Virus record (IMG/VR): IMGVR_UViG_3300050821_007580
Coordinates: 1 to 47,373 of that record
Source: a virus
Reading direction: 5' to 3' (one strand)
DNA: 47,373 nucleotides
In this document: piece by piece, positions 22,900-32,162 of the stretch
Numbering within the stretch: position 1 is the first letter of the stretch
Layout of the letters: the number at the start of each line of letters is the position of its first letter
Program-made: the position numbers and the translations under genes
Notes under the pieces: model-generated
Told to the model about the DNA's origin: nothing
The model's database searches: none
Seen by the model: only the letters and a program-made list of their open reading frames with translations

Positions 22900-25800
22900 G
22901 GCCGTATCCGCTTACCGTTCTTAAAGGCGGCATCAATCGTCTTAAGGTGAAAGGCGGAGCAGCCGCCGACAGCCTCTACGACCTTCAGAACGGCTATATC
23001 ACCAACGCCGGATCGGTGACGCCTCGCGAAGGTACAATCCGCACCGCGCAGCTCGATAGCTCTACCGTAGGGCTTGCGGCGGCGAATGGCGTTTTCAATG
23101 TATTCTCCAGCCAGTTCTCGACATCGATGCCGGCTGGCTTCGTGCTCAATGTGCTTTCGGACCCCAACAACACGACAGCATCACCGGTCAAGATTTGGTT
23201 TGCCAAGCCCTTCATGGGTTTTGAGTATGTGGTAGCGCAATTCAACAACGGTGATGTAGTTCACTATTGGCTGCAAAATAGCGGCACGTGGACCAGCAGT
23301 ACCACCTATACCAGTGCCAGCATCATATTGCCGCCGACGCCCAACGGCATCGCCTATCAAGGGCTACGAGATTTCCCGCCGCAACCGTTATGGACGGCGG
23401 AGACCATTATCACTTCCGGCTCGTATGTAGAGCCAAACACGCCTACAGGCTTTGTTTATCAAGCGGTGGCGACAACCGGAACCCCGGTTCATACCGGAGC
23501 CGTGGAGCCAGTATGGCCCACGACTGCGGGCGGCATCGTGCAAGAGTTTGGTGACTTTGATCTATCCACAAGCGATGCAGGCACAACGCAAGCATCCAAC
23601 AGCCAGATATCAACGGCCTCGCCGCTCAGCTCCAGCATTACCGATCGTTATGGGGACTCGAATACGATCTCCAACTCCGGCGTGTTTTCTAATGCGACCG
23701 TTTCGACGCTCACATTGGCATCAACCAAGATTACCACTTGGAAAGGCGGCACCAATTACGCGCCGGGCGCCGTGGTCATTCCGACTTCAAATCAAGGCGC
23801 CTTCGTCAATGCGATCCCGAATGGTGACTTCGAGGGCGGTAGTGGAGCGGGCGGCTGGACCTTTACCGATCCCGGCGGGACGATTCAATGGGCGTACTCC
23901 AGCACGCTCCCCTATCAAGGCTCAGAGTGTATTTCGGTTCCCGGCGGTGCCGGCATGGGCGCGCAAGGTGCCTATGCCACAATGACGGGGCACGCCGCGG
24001 TAACGCCGGGGCAAAGCGTCACAGCTACCGCGTATCTGGACCCCAACAATTCCGGAGCCAATCTGACGCTATGGATTCAGCTCAATTGGTACAACTCTAG
24101 TGATGGCATTATTAGTTCGTCCGGTAATCAGCAAAATGAGCAAGAAGGGGGCGGCTATCGCTTGGCTTCGGTAACTGCGACCGCACCGCCGGGGGCGGCA
24201 TTCGCCCGCGTATCGATTGGCGCGGGCAGCGGTACAAGCGGACGCAATGCTGGATTCTGTGATTTGGTTTCGTGGAATTTGGCGACCCCCGCGCCTATCA
24301 CCAATTTTCTATTTGAAGCGGTGCAGCCGGCAGCAGGCAGTTCCGCGGCTACCGAACCAACATGGCCAACGGTGCTCGGCAATGAGGTGATCGATGGAGC
24401 GGTAACGTGGAAGGCGATCGGCACCTCCATCATCACCTGGCAAGCAATCCCCATCATGTATTCGGGGCTGACAGCGCCTACCTTTCCAACGGTTATCGGG
24501 AATGCAGTCCATGATTTTAGCACTTATTCCAATATCAACGGCTATGTGACGACGTTTACCAGTATGTCGTGGGAGGCGGTTGACCGGCATATATCCGATC
24601 CAAAAGACCCCAATAGTATAGCGGTCGCTATTGGTGCGTCGCACGTGTTTGCCGGTAGCAACGATATCGTGCCGTATTCTGCCGCGGTCAACCCTACCGA
24701 TTGGAGCAGCAGCAACAATGCAGGATACTTGCCGACCGGCTTGAACAACTACGGGGATAATCCGGTTACGGTGCTCGCGCTATATCGAGGTAACCTGATT
24801 GTGTTCAACGCGGGCGGCTACCAGATGTGGCAGATTGACCCCGATCCGCAGAACATGGCGTTTCTGGACGCGCAACCCGTAGGCTCCTTATGGCCGCGTG
24901 CCGCGCAATCGGTGTCAAACGATTTGATCTTCTTGACGGAGATTGGGGTGCGAAATTTAGGCACCATTGGCGCAACCGCCAATATGGCGATTGGCAATAC
25001 CGGTCAAGCGGTCGATCCTTTGATTCTGGCGCAGATTCAAGCAGCGACCTACGACCCCTTCTCAATTTATTATCCAGGGCGTGGGCAGTATTGGCTGATT
25101 TACGGGCCGCAAGTGTTTGTGCTCACCATCAACGGTCTATCCGGTAACAAATCGTGGTCGCGTTATATCTTCCCGCAAGTCATTACGGACGCCACGCTAC
25201 TGAACGGTTTCCTGTACCTTCGCACAGCAAATAATTTGGTGTGGCAGATCAACGGTGCCGCTTCAGGAGATGATTCTCTGTTCGTAGATTTGAACACGAT
25301 CCTGCTTTTGCACTTTGACGGAAATTTGCAAGACTCCTCGGTCAACAATATCGCCGCCACTGCGCACAACGGTGCGGTCATCTCCACAGTGTCGGAATTC
25401 GGTAGCGGATCGCTTGCTATCTTGCCGGGGCAAGCGACGTTCAACAGTTTCAGCCCATCCACGAATGTTTCAGTCACGACACCGATTACTCCGGGGGGTG
25501 TGGAGGACGTTACCTTCAATAATGCGGACTTCACGGTGGAGGGCTGGTTCAATATCAGTACCTTAGCCACGCAGCCGTTGGTGGTATTCGACTACGGGAA
25601 TGCAGCCTTTGCGCCTGGCAATCTTGGGTTCGTGCTCAATGTAAGCCCCACGATATTTCAAGTCATCAATGTCCCTAGCACATGGGGGGCTACCGGCTCA
25701 ACAATGATGTCCATATCGACCGGCGTGTGGCATCACTTTGCCATCGTGCGCGCGAGCGGCGTGGGGCACGCCTATCTGGACGGAGTATTGATCGGAACGC

Positions 25801-26348
25801 CACAGAATTGGTTTGGTGCAACCAACCCAGTGCAATTCAATGTGGGGTGCAGTCCGACAATATCGGGAACGTTCGGAACAGGTTGGGTAGATGAAGTGCG
25901 CATCAGCAATATCGCGCGCTACACGGCGAATTTTGTGCCGCCTACGGCGCCGTTTCCTAACAACGGCCCGACAGCGCTAGCGATAGCGACCACCGGGCTC
26001 ATTCAGTGGCCGTACCTCGATATGGGGACGTTGGGCCGCAACAAGATGATGGTGGGCGTGGATATCATTGGGGAAGGTAGCTGCACCATCCAGATAGGAT
26101 TCAACCAGTCGGATAAATCGACCTTTAATGACAATCCGGGGTTTGCTACATCAACGGGGGTTACGACGCCCTACTTCGTAGCGATCGATGACACCGTACC
26201 GGGGGAGCCGCTGGCGTTCCCCATCAATGCGCCTAGCTATTCTCCAATTTTGACCTTTACCAGCACGACAGCCAGCCTCAATACCTGGAGCTTGCAGGCG
26301 GTCAATATCTATGTGACGGACGCCAGCGGTGCGGGAGCCATGGGATGA
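22896..26348 (+). CDS. Tail nozzle-like protein with CBM-like and LamG-like insertions
   Basis: A 1150-residue protein, over twice the length of P22 gp10. The start (LTVLKGGINRLKVKGGAAAD) and the central block with VFAGSNDIVPYSAAVNPTDW and LYRGNLIVFNAGGYQMWQI fit the beta-propeller of packaged-DNA stabilisation/nozzle proteins. Three short EPxWPTxxG-type repeats occur. Residues about 309-463 (GDFEGGSGAGGWTF to a CDLVSW strand) resemble a jelly-roll carbohydrate-binding module. Residues about 797-1027 form a LamG/concanavalin A-like domain: LLLHFDGNLQDSS, FTVEGWFN, HHFAIVRASGVGHAYLDGV, DEVRISNIARYT. It would close the head-tail channel and may touch cell-surface glycans. Confidence 0.75.
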   Translation: MRPYPLTVLKGGINRLKVKGGAAADSLYDLQNGYITNAGSVTPREGTIRTAQLDSSTVGLAAANGVFNVFSSQFSTSMPAGFVLNVLSDPNNTTASPVKIWFAKPFMGFEYVVAQFNNGDVVHYWLQNSGTWTSSTTYTSASIILPPTPNGIAYQGLRDFPPQPLWTAETIITSGSYVEPNTPTGFVYQAVATTGTPVHTGAVEPVWPTTAGGIVQEFGDFDLSTSDAGTTQASNSQISTASPLSSSITDRYGDSNTISNSGVFSNATVSTLTLASTKITTWKGGTNYAPGAVVIPTSNQGAFVNAIPNGDFEGGSGAGGWTFTDPGGTIQWAYSSTLPYQGSECISVPGGAGMGAQGAYATMTGHAAVTPGQSVTATAYLDPNNSGANLTLWIQLNWYNSSDGIISSSGNQQNEQEGGGYRLASVTATAPPGAAFARVSIGAGSGTSGRNAGFCDLVSWNLATPAPITNFLFEAVQPAAGSSAATEPTWPTVLGNEVIDGAVTWKAIGTSIITWQAIPIMYSGLTAPTFPTVIGNAVHDFSTYSNINGYVTTFTSMSWEAVDRHISDPKDPNSIAVAIGASHVFAGSNDIVPYSAAVNPTDWSSSNNAGYLPTGLNNYGDNPVTVLALYRGNLIVFNAGGYQMWQIDPDPQNMAFLDAQPVGSLWPRAAQSVSNDLIFLTEIGVRNLGTIGATANMAIGNTGQAVDPLILAQIQAATYDPFSIYYPGRGQYWLIYGPQVFVLTINGLSGNKSWSRYIFPQVITDATLLNGFLYLRTANNLVWQINGAASGDDSLFVDLNTILLLHFDGNLQDSSVNNIAATAHNGAVISTVSEFGSGSLAILPGQATFNSFSPSTNVSVTTPITPGGVEDVTFNNADFTVEGWFNISTLATQPLVVFDYGNAAFAPGNLGFVLNVSPTIFQVINVPSTWGATGSTMMSISTGVWHHFAIVRASGVGHAYLDGVLIGTPQNWFGATNPVQFNVGCSPTISGTFGTGWVDEVRISNIARYTANFVPPTAPFPNNGPTALAIATTGLIQWPYLDMGTLGRNKMMVGVDIIGEGSCTIQIGFNQSDKSTFNDNPGFATSTGVTTPYFVAIDDTVPGEPLAFPINAPSYSPILTFTSTTASLNTWSLQAVNIYVTDASGAGAMG

Positions 26349-26827
26349 TTGTCACCTACACCGATCCGCTGTTACTGGATTTCATCAAGGTGTGTATCAA
26401 CATGCCGCAAGATGAGCGTGAGCAGTTGGAGGCGTTCACCGGGGAGCCCTACGATATTGATCGTGCGGCAGTCGGCAACTATTCGGTACCAGGCCCCAAG
26501 TGGGTCATCAAATCGGATGACGAACCGATTTGCATTGGTGGCTTTGTTCCACAGCGGCCGGGTGTTTACCGCGATTTCATGCTGACGACTGCGGAGGCGT
26601 GGAAGCATTGGTTTGCCGTGACGCGCATTGCGCGCCGGGCGATGGACGCCATGCTCAACAGTAAAACTGCTCATCGGCTGGAGTGCATTTGTCCTTCGGC
26701 TAGATTGGAGAAACGGCCGGAAGTGGCACGATGGTACAAGGTGCTAGACTACCATCGTGAAGGGACGCTATTCGGGTACTGCGCGAGCGGAGCGGATGCG
26801 ATCATGCATTCGAGGGTGAAACACTAA
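26345..26827 (+). CDS. T7 gp13-like DUF2833 protein (GNAT-like)
   Basis: A 160-residue protein of the DUF2833/gp13 family, recognised from the DEPICIGGFVPQRPGVYRDF segment, TAEAWKHWFAVTR, and a C-terminal RLECICPSAR...EVARWYKVLDYHREG block, which has the outline of a GNAT acetyltransferase fold. In T7 this protein is needed for virion morphogenesis of the internal core. ATGA overlap with the nozzle gene and TAATG overlap with the next. Strong marker for a podovirus-like phage. Confidence 0.82.
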   Translation: MIVTYTDPLLLDFIKVCINMPQDEREQLEAFTGEPYDIDRAAVGNYSVPGPKWVIKSDDEPICIGGFVPQRPGVYRDFMLTTAEAWKHWFAVTRIARRAMDAMLNSKTAHRLECICPSARLEKRPEVARWYKVLDYHREGTLFGYCASGADAIMHSRVKH

Positions 26828-27408
26828 TGGGTACCGGGAACAGCGCAGCCAATGCAGCGAACGCCGCCAACGCGCAGCAACAAGCGGACATTCAAAAGTC
26901 TGTGGGGCAGATTACTGCCGCGTATTCGAATCCGAATCGTACAAATCAATACGCGCAATACAATAAGAATCTGTCTGATTATTACACTGGACAGGTCAAC
27001 AACCAAGAAGCCATTAACGCCCGCAACCTAAAGTTCGCCATGGCGCGTAGCGGTTTGACTGGCGGCTCGGCGGCGGTAGATTCCAATACCCAGCTTCAGA
27101 AGGATTATACGCAAGGGTTGCTTAATGCCTCACAGCAAGCGACGGCCGGCACCTCCGCGCTACAGCAATCGGATGTCAATGCCAAGAATCAGCTAATTGG
27201 GTTGGCACAGCAAGGCAACTTCACCGGAGCGATCCCGACGCAGGTGGCGCAAGCACAAAGCGCATCGCTGGGGGCGGCGCAGAATTACGGCAATGCGAAT
27301 GCACTGGGGAATGTGTTCGCGGGTACCGCCGGCATTTACCAGAACGAACAGACAGCCGCCGCCAATCGCAGAGCGCAGACTTCGCCCTTCGGGAGCTTGT
27401 ATGGGTAA
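26827..27408 (+). CDS. Putative internal virion (ejection) protein A
   Basis: A 193-residue Ala/Gln/Asn-rich helical protein (NAANAANAQQQADIQKSVGQ) with no transmembrane segment. Composition, size and position right after the gp13-like gene fit T7 gp14-type ejection proteins. It overlaps the preceding stop (TAATG) and the next start. Inferred from context; no motif is diagnostic. Confidence 0.65.
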   Translation: MGTGNSAANAANAANAQQQADIQKSVGQITAAYSNPNRTNQYAQYNKNLSDYYTGQVNNQEAINARNLKFAMARSGLTGGSAAVDSNTQLQKDYTQGLLNASQQATAGTSALQQSDVNAKNQLIGLAQQGNFTGAIPTQVAQAQSASLGAAQNYGNANALGNVFAGTAGIYQNEQTAAANRRAQTSPFGSLYG

Positions 27409-27829
27409 CTCGAACTTTTTCGCGAAGATAGCCTCTATCGATCCACTTGCGCAAGTGCTTAACTTGCCAGGAGCGCATAAGTACGCGCAAGCGCAAGCGC
27501 AAACCGCGGCAGGGCAGACTGACACTAACGGCGGCGCGTACACCGGGGTTGACGCCACGTTAGCAGGTGCTAATGCCGGCTATCGGCCAGGGGGTCCTGG
27601 ATCAACGGCGGGCTTTACGCCAACGCAGCCGGCGCCGGTCGGCGGTTTGTTCGGGGCTTTGCAGAAGGGTTCCAACCTGATTGGTAACATGGCACCTAGT
27701 GGTATCGTACCGACTGCGCCGAAGCTATCAACCAACAATCAATATGTGCAACCCAATTCGACACAGAATCCGTGGGTGATGGCAGCGCGCGGTGCGGCAC
27801 AGCAGAATCCACAATGGGGTAACGGCTAA
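27401..27829 (+). CDS. 142-residue virion-module protein
   Basis: Starts MGNSNFFAKIASIDPLAQVL and continues as a Gly/Ala/Pro/Gln-rich, probably disordered chain to NPQWGNG. I chose ATG 27401 over a much earlier in-frame ATG because it overlaps the previous gene by only eight bases and the upstream frame reads as a shadow. Shared Gly/Gln style with neighbours suggests the same ejection apparatus. Confidence 0.65.
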   Translation: MGNSNFFAKIASIDPLAQVLNLPGAHKYAQAQAQTAAGQTDTNGGAYTGVDATLAGANAGYRPGGPGSTAGFTPTQPAPVGGLFGALQKGSNLIGNMAPSGIVPTAPKLSTNNQYVQPNSTQNPWVMAARGAAQQNPQWGNG

Positions 27830-28047
27830 TGGGCACTTCATTTTTCAAAGGCGCGGGCAAACCGAATGCAATCGGCGCCGGCAATACGGGGCAGGAAGCT
27901 CGCGCCATCGGTCAATCCGCCTACGGAGTGCGGGCGGGAGCCGCGGGCGCGCAAAAAGGTATCAGCCAGGCGCAAGCGATCAATAAAGCCGGAGCGTTTA
28001 AGCCGATGAAGCGGAGCGCGGCGTATCCGAAAGGGCCGAAGGTGTAA
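27829..28047 (+). CDS. 72-residue virion-module protein
   Basis: Reads MGTSFFKGAGKPNAIGAGNT and ends in a basic MKRSAAYPKGPKV. The first five residues resemble those of the preceding and following proteins (MGNSNFF, MGTEAFW), which suggests duplication within the cassette or a shared targeting signal. ATG overlaps the previous stop (TAATG). Confidence 0.62.
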   Translation: MGTSFFKGAGKPNAIGAGNTGQEARAIGQSAYGVRAGAAGAQKGISQAQAINKAGAFKPMKRSAAYPKGPKV

Positions 28048-28049
28048 TC

Positions 28050-28769
28050 ATGGGAACGGAGGCTTTTTGGATACCAGCCGCTATTGCCGCCCTCGGTACG
28101 GGAGCGCAGGCGGTTAATCAATCGCAAGCGAATCAACGCGCAAGCAACTCGGAAGCGCAGAGCATCGCCGATCAGCAACAGTTTCGCCAGCAAGCTAACG
28201 ATCAGGTAAAAAACCTGACGCAGCAAATCGCGACTAACACCCCGCAGCAGATTGCGAATAAAGAGACGAGCGACTTTGTGAACACGTTGCGCAAGAACCA
28301 AGCGGGCAGCGCAGCGGGCGGCCCTACCGGCACCAATCAGAATACGTTCGGGCAGCCGGTATCGGCACTGCCGCCAGCGTCGGGTGCCAGCTCGCGCTAT
28401 AACGCGGATACCGCGGCCTCTCAGAAGGAGGTTCAGCAGTACGGCGATACAGAAGCCAATCAGATGAGCGCCATCGATTCGGCAGTGCGCCAACGGCAGA
28501 ATGAAGGGTTGGCACTCAATACGTTGGGGACCAATCTCAATACGTTGGGGGCGGAGTCGTATACCAAGAATTTTGTGGATCAGCTACGATCGCAAGCGGC
28601 GGGGCAAGCCAATCCTTGGGTTGGTCTCTTCTCCAACATGCTGCAAAAGGGCGCGGGCGCCTATGCGATGAATGCCGGGGGTAAGACGCCACCGGTTAAC
28701 TTGACAAGCCAGTATAGCGGCGGCTATCAGCCGACCGCCGGCACTGGCGTTGATTTCGTTTCGGGATAA
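28050..28769 (+). CDS. Putative internal virion (ejection) protein B
   Basis: A 239-residue protein with a hydrophobic start (FWIPAAIAALGTGAQAV), then Gln/Asn/Ala-rich helices (QQQFRQQANDQVKNLTQQIA). A short internal repeat LNTLGTNLNTLGA (about 157-169) is encoded by a direct 14-base repeat. Position between gp13-like and a larger protein suggests a component of the ejection core. Function inferred. Confidence 0.62.
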   Translation: MGTEAFWIPAAIAALGTGAQAVNQSQANQRASNSEAQSIADQQQFRQQANDQVKNLTQQIATNTPQQIANKETSDFVNTLRKNQAGSAAGGPTGTNQNTFGQPVSALPPASGASSRYNADTAASQKEVQQYGDTEANQMSAIDSAVRQRQNEGLALNTLGTNLNTLGAESYTKNFVDQLRSQAAGQANPWVGLFSNMLQKGAGAYAMNAGGKTPPVNLTSQYSGGYQPTAGTGVDFVSG

Positions 28770-28773
28770 CACT

Positions 28774-30099
28774 ATGCCTACCGGACAAGGATTGGCGGAT
28801 GTTCTATCGGGCGCGGCCGGCGCTCCCGTCAACCGTCCGGCGCTAGAAGCTTTCGTAGCGAATAGCCAGGCCAAGAACGGGCTTGTGTCCGCGCAAACTC
28901 AAGACGCCATGATTAAGGCATCGCAAGCACAAGAGCAGATGGCTGCGTGGGACGGGATTAAAACTCATCTGATTGAAATGGGCGCTCCGGAGTCAGAAGC
29001 TTCCTTGGCGCGGGACGCTATTGTCGGAGCGAACAACCACGATCCCGTCACCGCACTAAAGGCGCTCGCGACGGCGAAGTTGGGCTATGGTAGCCCCGAA
29101 AGTCAGACCGCTGGGCAACAGATGGATAAAGGAGCGTTGGCGGGACCCGTTGCTACGCCCGCCAATTATCAGATGCCGCCCGGTTCTACGCTCGCAAGCG
29201 TGCCGATTCAGCAATCGCCGCAGGGCGCAGCGCAGACGGCGGCTACTCAAGCGCTGACGGGGCTACATGGTGCGCAAACGGATTTGACCGAGCACAAGAA
29301 TACGGACCCCGCGGCGTTCCGCGCTCAAGTGTTCGGCAATACGCCTCAAGAAGGCATCGCTGCGATCACCAAGGCCGTCCAAGAAGGGCGGCTTGACCCT
29401 ACACGCGTCAACAGTCGCACGGCGCCGATCCTTGCGCAGATGGAATTGAACAACCCCGGCACCAACTACAACCGGCTGCATGCAGACGCTACGCTCCAGA
29501 ACAACGCTACGTTCCAACAGCGCGCCAACGGCTTGGAAATCATGCCGGGGATTTTGCAGCATGTGACTCAGTTGGGGAAGCAGCTCGATGGCGGAGCGGG
29601 ATATAGCGATATCAGGACGGTGGGCAAATTCCAGCAGTTCATGAACGGGGAGCTGAATGATCCGGCTTACGCCGAATATATGCCCGTACGCAATGATGCG
29701 CTGTTGCGGCTTGCGTACCTGATGCGCGGTAACGGCGCATCCGATATGGCCAACAAGACGGAGCAAGAAGCTTTCGCGCCCACGCTCGCGCCCTATGCGC
29801 TGGATGCCTGGATGAAGGGCCAGCTTTCGGTTCTGAAACCGATGATCGAAAAGAACAACCGAATCGTGCATTTGGGTGAACCGGGCCAGGGTACGCAACC
29901 AATCAGCGCGCCCGCTACTGCTACGCCAGAGCCGGCCGGCCCTCCGCCATTGGGTTCGACGGTACCGACTCCGGCGGGCGCTACACCTCCCGCGCCGGCC
30001 GCGCTACCTTCGTACAACAGTGAGGAAGAAGCGTTGGCCGCCGGCCATAAGAAGGGCGACCGGGTTAAGATCGGAGGCGTCTCCGGAACGTTGCAATAA
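28774..30099 (+). CDS. Putative internal virion protein C
   Basis: A 441-residue helical protein. Contains Gln/Ala-rich repeats, a folded middle (DLTEHKNTDPAAFRAQVFGN, then NGLEIMPGILQHVTQLGKQL and YAEYMPVRNDALLRLAYLMR at about 220-325), and a Pro/Ala-rich C-terminus. I prefer ATG 28774, after the stop of the previous gene, over a TTG at 28750. No lysozyme or protease motif seen. Likely an ejected protein by position. Confidence 0.65.
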   Translation: MPTGQGLADVLSGAAGAPVNRPALEAFVANSQAKNGLVSAQTQDAMIKASQAQEQMAAWDGIKTHLIEMGAPESEASLARDAIVGANNHDPVTALKALATAKLGYGSPESQTAGQQMDKGALAGPVATPANYQMPPGSTLASVPIQQSPQGAAQTAATQALTGLHGAQTDLTEHKNTDPAAFRAQVFGNTPQEGIAAITKAVQEGRLDPTRVNSRTAPILAQMELNNPGTNYNRLHADATLQNNATFQQRANGLEIMPGILQHVTQLGKQLDGGAGYSDIRTVGKFQQFMNGELNDPAYAEYMPVRNDALLRLAYLMRGNGASDMANKTEQEAFAPTLAPYALDAWMKGQLSVLKPMIEKNNRIVHLGEPGQGTQPISAPATATPEPAGPPPLGSTVPTPAGATPPAPAALPSYNSEEEALAAGHKKGDRVKIGGVSGTLQ

Positions 30100-32162
30100 T
30101 GGCCTTCATCCCCGACGCACCTTCGAAGTTCGTACCGGATACGCCCCCGGATGCCGATCCGATTGGCACCGCCAATCGCGCCGCCAACGCTTCCGAACAC
30201 GGTCCTGTTCAAGATGTGATCGATATGGTGCGGGCGGCGCCCGCGGGGATCATCCCAGCGCTGAAAGGCGCGGTGAGCGGTTTGGCTGATCCGTATGGGC
30301 ATGTGTTGCAATTGGCCCAAACGATTAAGACAGCGCTTGCTAATCCTAGCGCCACACTGACATCGGTGGGATCGGCACTCAGCAGCGCGACACCGCAGCA
30401 AGTCGGCAAAAACGTCGTTGCGCCATTGGCCGTTGGCAGTGCGATCGGTGGCGGGGCGGGGCTGGCTGCGGATGCTGCCGAATCGACTTCCGCGGCAGCG
30501 GCCGAAGCGGCGACTCCCGCCGGTCAACTCGGATTGCGCTCTACCGCTCCGCGGCCGATCGCGGCGGGCGCGGCAGGACCAACAGCTGGCCCAACGCTAG
30601 ACATTCAAAATCAGAAGGTAGGGGCTAGGGTGCTTGGCGCTGATGCGGGAGTGCCGCACGATGTTCCCATCAATCACACCTCGCTGGAGGCGGCAGCGGC
30701 CAAACCAGGGCAGCTACTGGACCAAGCATCCGATCTTCTACCGCCAAGCCCCTTGAGCCCCAACGCGCAAGCGGCGGTGCAAGCGGCGCGCGGCCCTAAG
30801 ACGATTACGCCAGGGTCTCCGGATGTCGATAATTACACCAACGCCACGGAGGCGAAGCTCCTAGATCCCAACGCGCAGTTTTCAGGCACGGAGATTCGAG
30901 CTACCCGCAATTTGCTGAGCGGGGAAGCGGCAACCGCGCGCAACTCCGCCGACCCTGCGCAACGCGCTTTGGCCAAGTACAAGCAGAACATCGTCGGCGC
31001 CCTGGATCAGCACGTGGCTGACACCATGCCGGAGAATAGCGCCATCTCCCCGGAGATGATCGCGAACGCCCGCGAGACTCTCGCCAAAAACTACAACTTG
31101 CGCGATTTGATCGGCAAGGGTGGAGATATAGACCTGCAGGCGCTGGCCGCGGATCACCGGGCGAACCCCAATAAGTTCACTGGCAACACGCGCACCGTGG
31201 CGCAGTTCGCCAGCGATCACCCAGAAGTGACAGGCCCCATCTCCGACGCCCAGCGGATCGCGCCGCCCAGCTTGGTCGGGGATTTGAGCCATATCAACGT
31301 ACTAAATCCCCGCTCCTGGATACAGCCGTTGATCGGCTCCGCCGGACGCGCGGGACTCAAGGGTTCCGGCGCCTTGGATGCAGCGGCGCGCACTCCGGTA
31401 GCGGGATTGGCGGGAGAGTTCGAGCCCAAGCCGTTGACCGCCTTGTCTGCGCCCCCCGGACGGGCTTTTACCCCCAACCAACCAGATCTCGCCACAGGTG
31501 CTCCCCAACGGGATCTTTTTGGCACCGGAGCGAACAACTTCACGGCATCACCGCCAACGGGCGCTCCGCCTCCGGCCGCAGGGTCGCCAGGGCAAGTCTC
31601 GCTCGCGGACTTACTCTCGCATGGCGTTGAGCAGAGCCCGGCTCCAGGGCTCTCCAGCGGTCCTATGGGTGCTCCGGCGCCATCAGGGATTCCCTTCACG
31701 CCGAACTTAGAACACGCGGCGGGCGGCTTGTCGCTGGACGAATCCTTGAACGGCCCCTTCAAAGGCCAGCCGATGAGTATGGCGGACTTTGCCGGCGTCA
31801 AGAGTCAGGGGGTGCCTGAGGGCATCATGACGCGCACTCCGGCAAAACCCAAATTTCAAGCCGGGGATATCCTCAAACCGGATTTCGCCAACAACGCTTC
31901 CGGGGAATCGGCTGCGAGCTTGGAAGCACAGAGTCGCTTAGGGCAGGAGAAGGCGGCTGGCGTAAAACCGGTTATCTTCGGGGACTCTGGCGCAACCCCG
32001 TTACTGCATGATGTGACCGCAGTCGATCGCACTCCGCCGAAGGGCCATATCATTCTGGATGCGAGCACTGGCAAAGTCATCAATGGTGGCGGAATGAAGC
32101 CGAGTGCCGTGCAAGCGCTCGTCAACCGCTGGCATGCATCTCAGTTGGGGGAGGCGTTTTGA
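30099..32162 (+). CDS. Large internal virion protein
   Basis: A 687-residue protein with an Ala/Pro-rich chain, a hydrophobic Gly/Ala stretch (PLAVGSAIGGGAGLAADAAE, about 106-125) that could insert in a membrane, a helical middle (STAPRP to about 400) and a Pro/Gly-rich C-terminal half. The largest protein of the ejection group, as T7 gp16 is. I see no transglycosylase motif. ATG overlaps the preceding stop (TAATG). Role inferred from context. Confidence 0.65.
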   Translation: MAFIPDAPSKFVPDTPPDADPIGTANRAANASEHGPVQDVIDMVRAAPAGIIPALKGAVSGLADPYGHVLQLAQTIKTALANPSATLTSVGSALSSATPQQVGKNVVAPLAVGSAIGGGAGLAADAAESTSAAAAEAATPAGQLGLRSTAPRPIAAGAAGPTAGPTLDIQNQKVGARVLGADAGVPHDVPINHTSLEAAAAKPGQLLDQASDLLPPSPLSPNAQAAVQAARGPKTITPGSPDVDNYTNATEAKLLDPNAQFSGTEIRATRNLLSGEAATARNSADPAQRALAKYKQNIVGALDQHVADTMPENSAISPEMIANARETLAKNYNLRDLIGKGGDIDLQALAADHRANPNKFTGNTRTVAQFASDHPEVTGPISDAQRIAPPSLVGDLSHINVLNPRSWIQPLIGSAGRAGLKGSGALDAAARTPVAGLAGEFEPKPLTALSAPPGRAFTPNQPDLATGAPQRDLFGTGANNFTASPPTGAPPPAAGSPGQVSLADLLSHGVEQSPAPGLSSGPMGAPAPSGIPFTPNLEHAAGGLSLDESLNGPFKGQPMSMADFAGVKSQGVPEGIMTRTPAKPKFQAGDILKPDFANNASGESAASLEAQSRLGQEKAAGVKPVIFGDSGATPLLHDVTAVDRTPPKGHIILDASTGKVINGGGMKPSAVQALVNRWHASQLGEAF

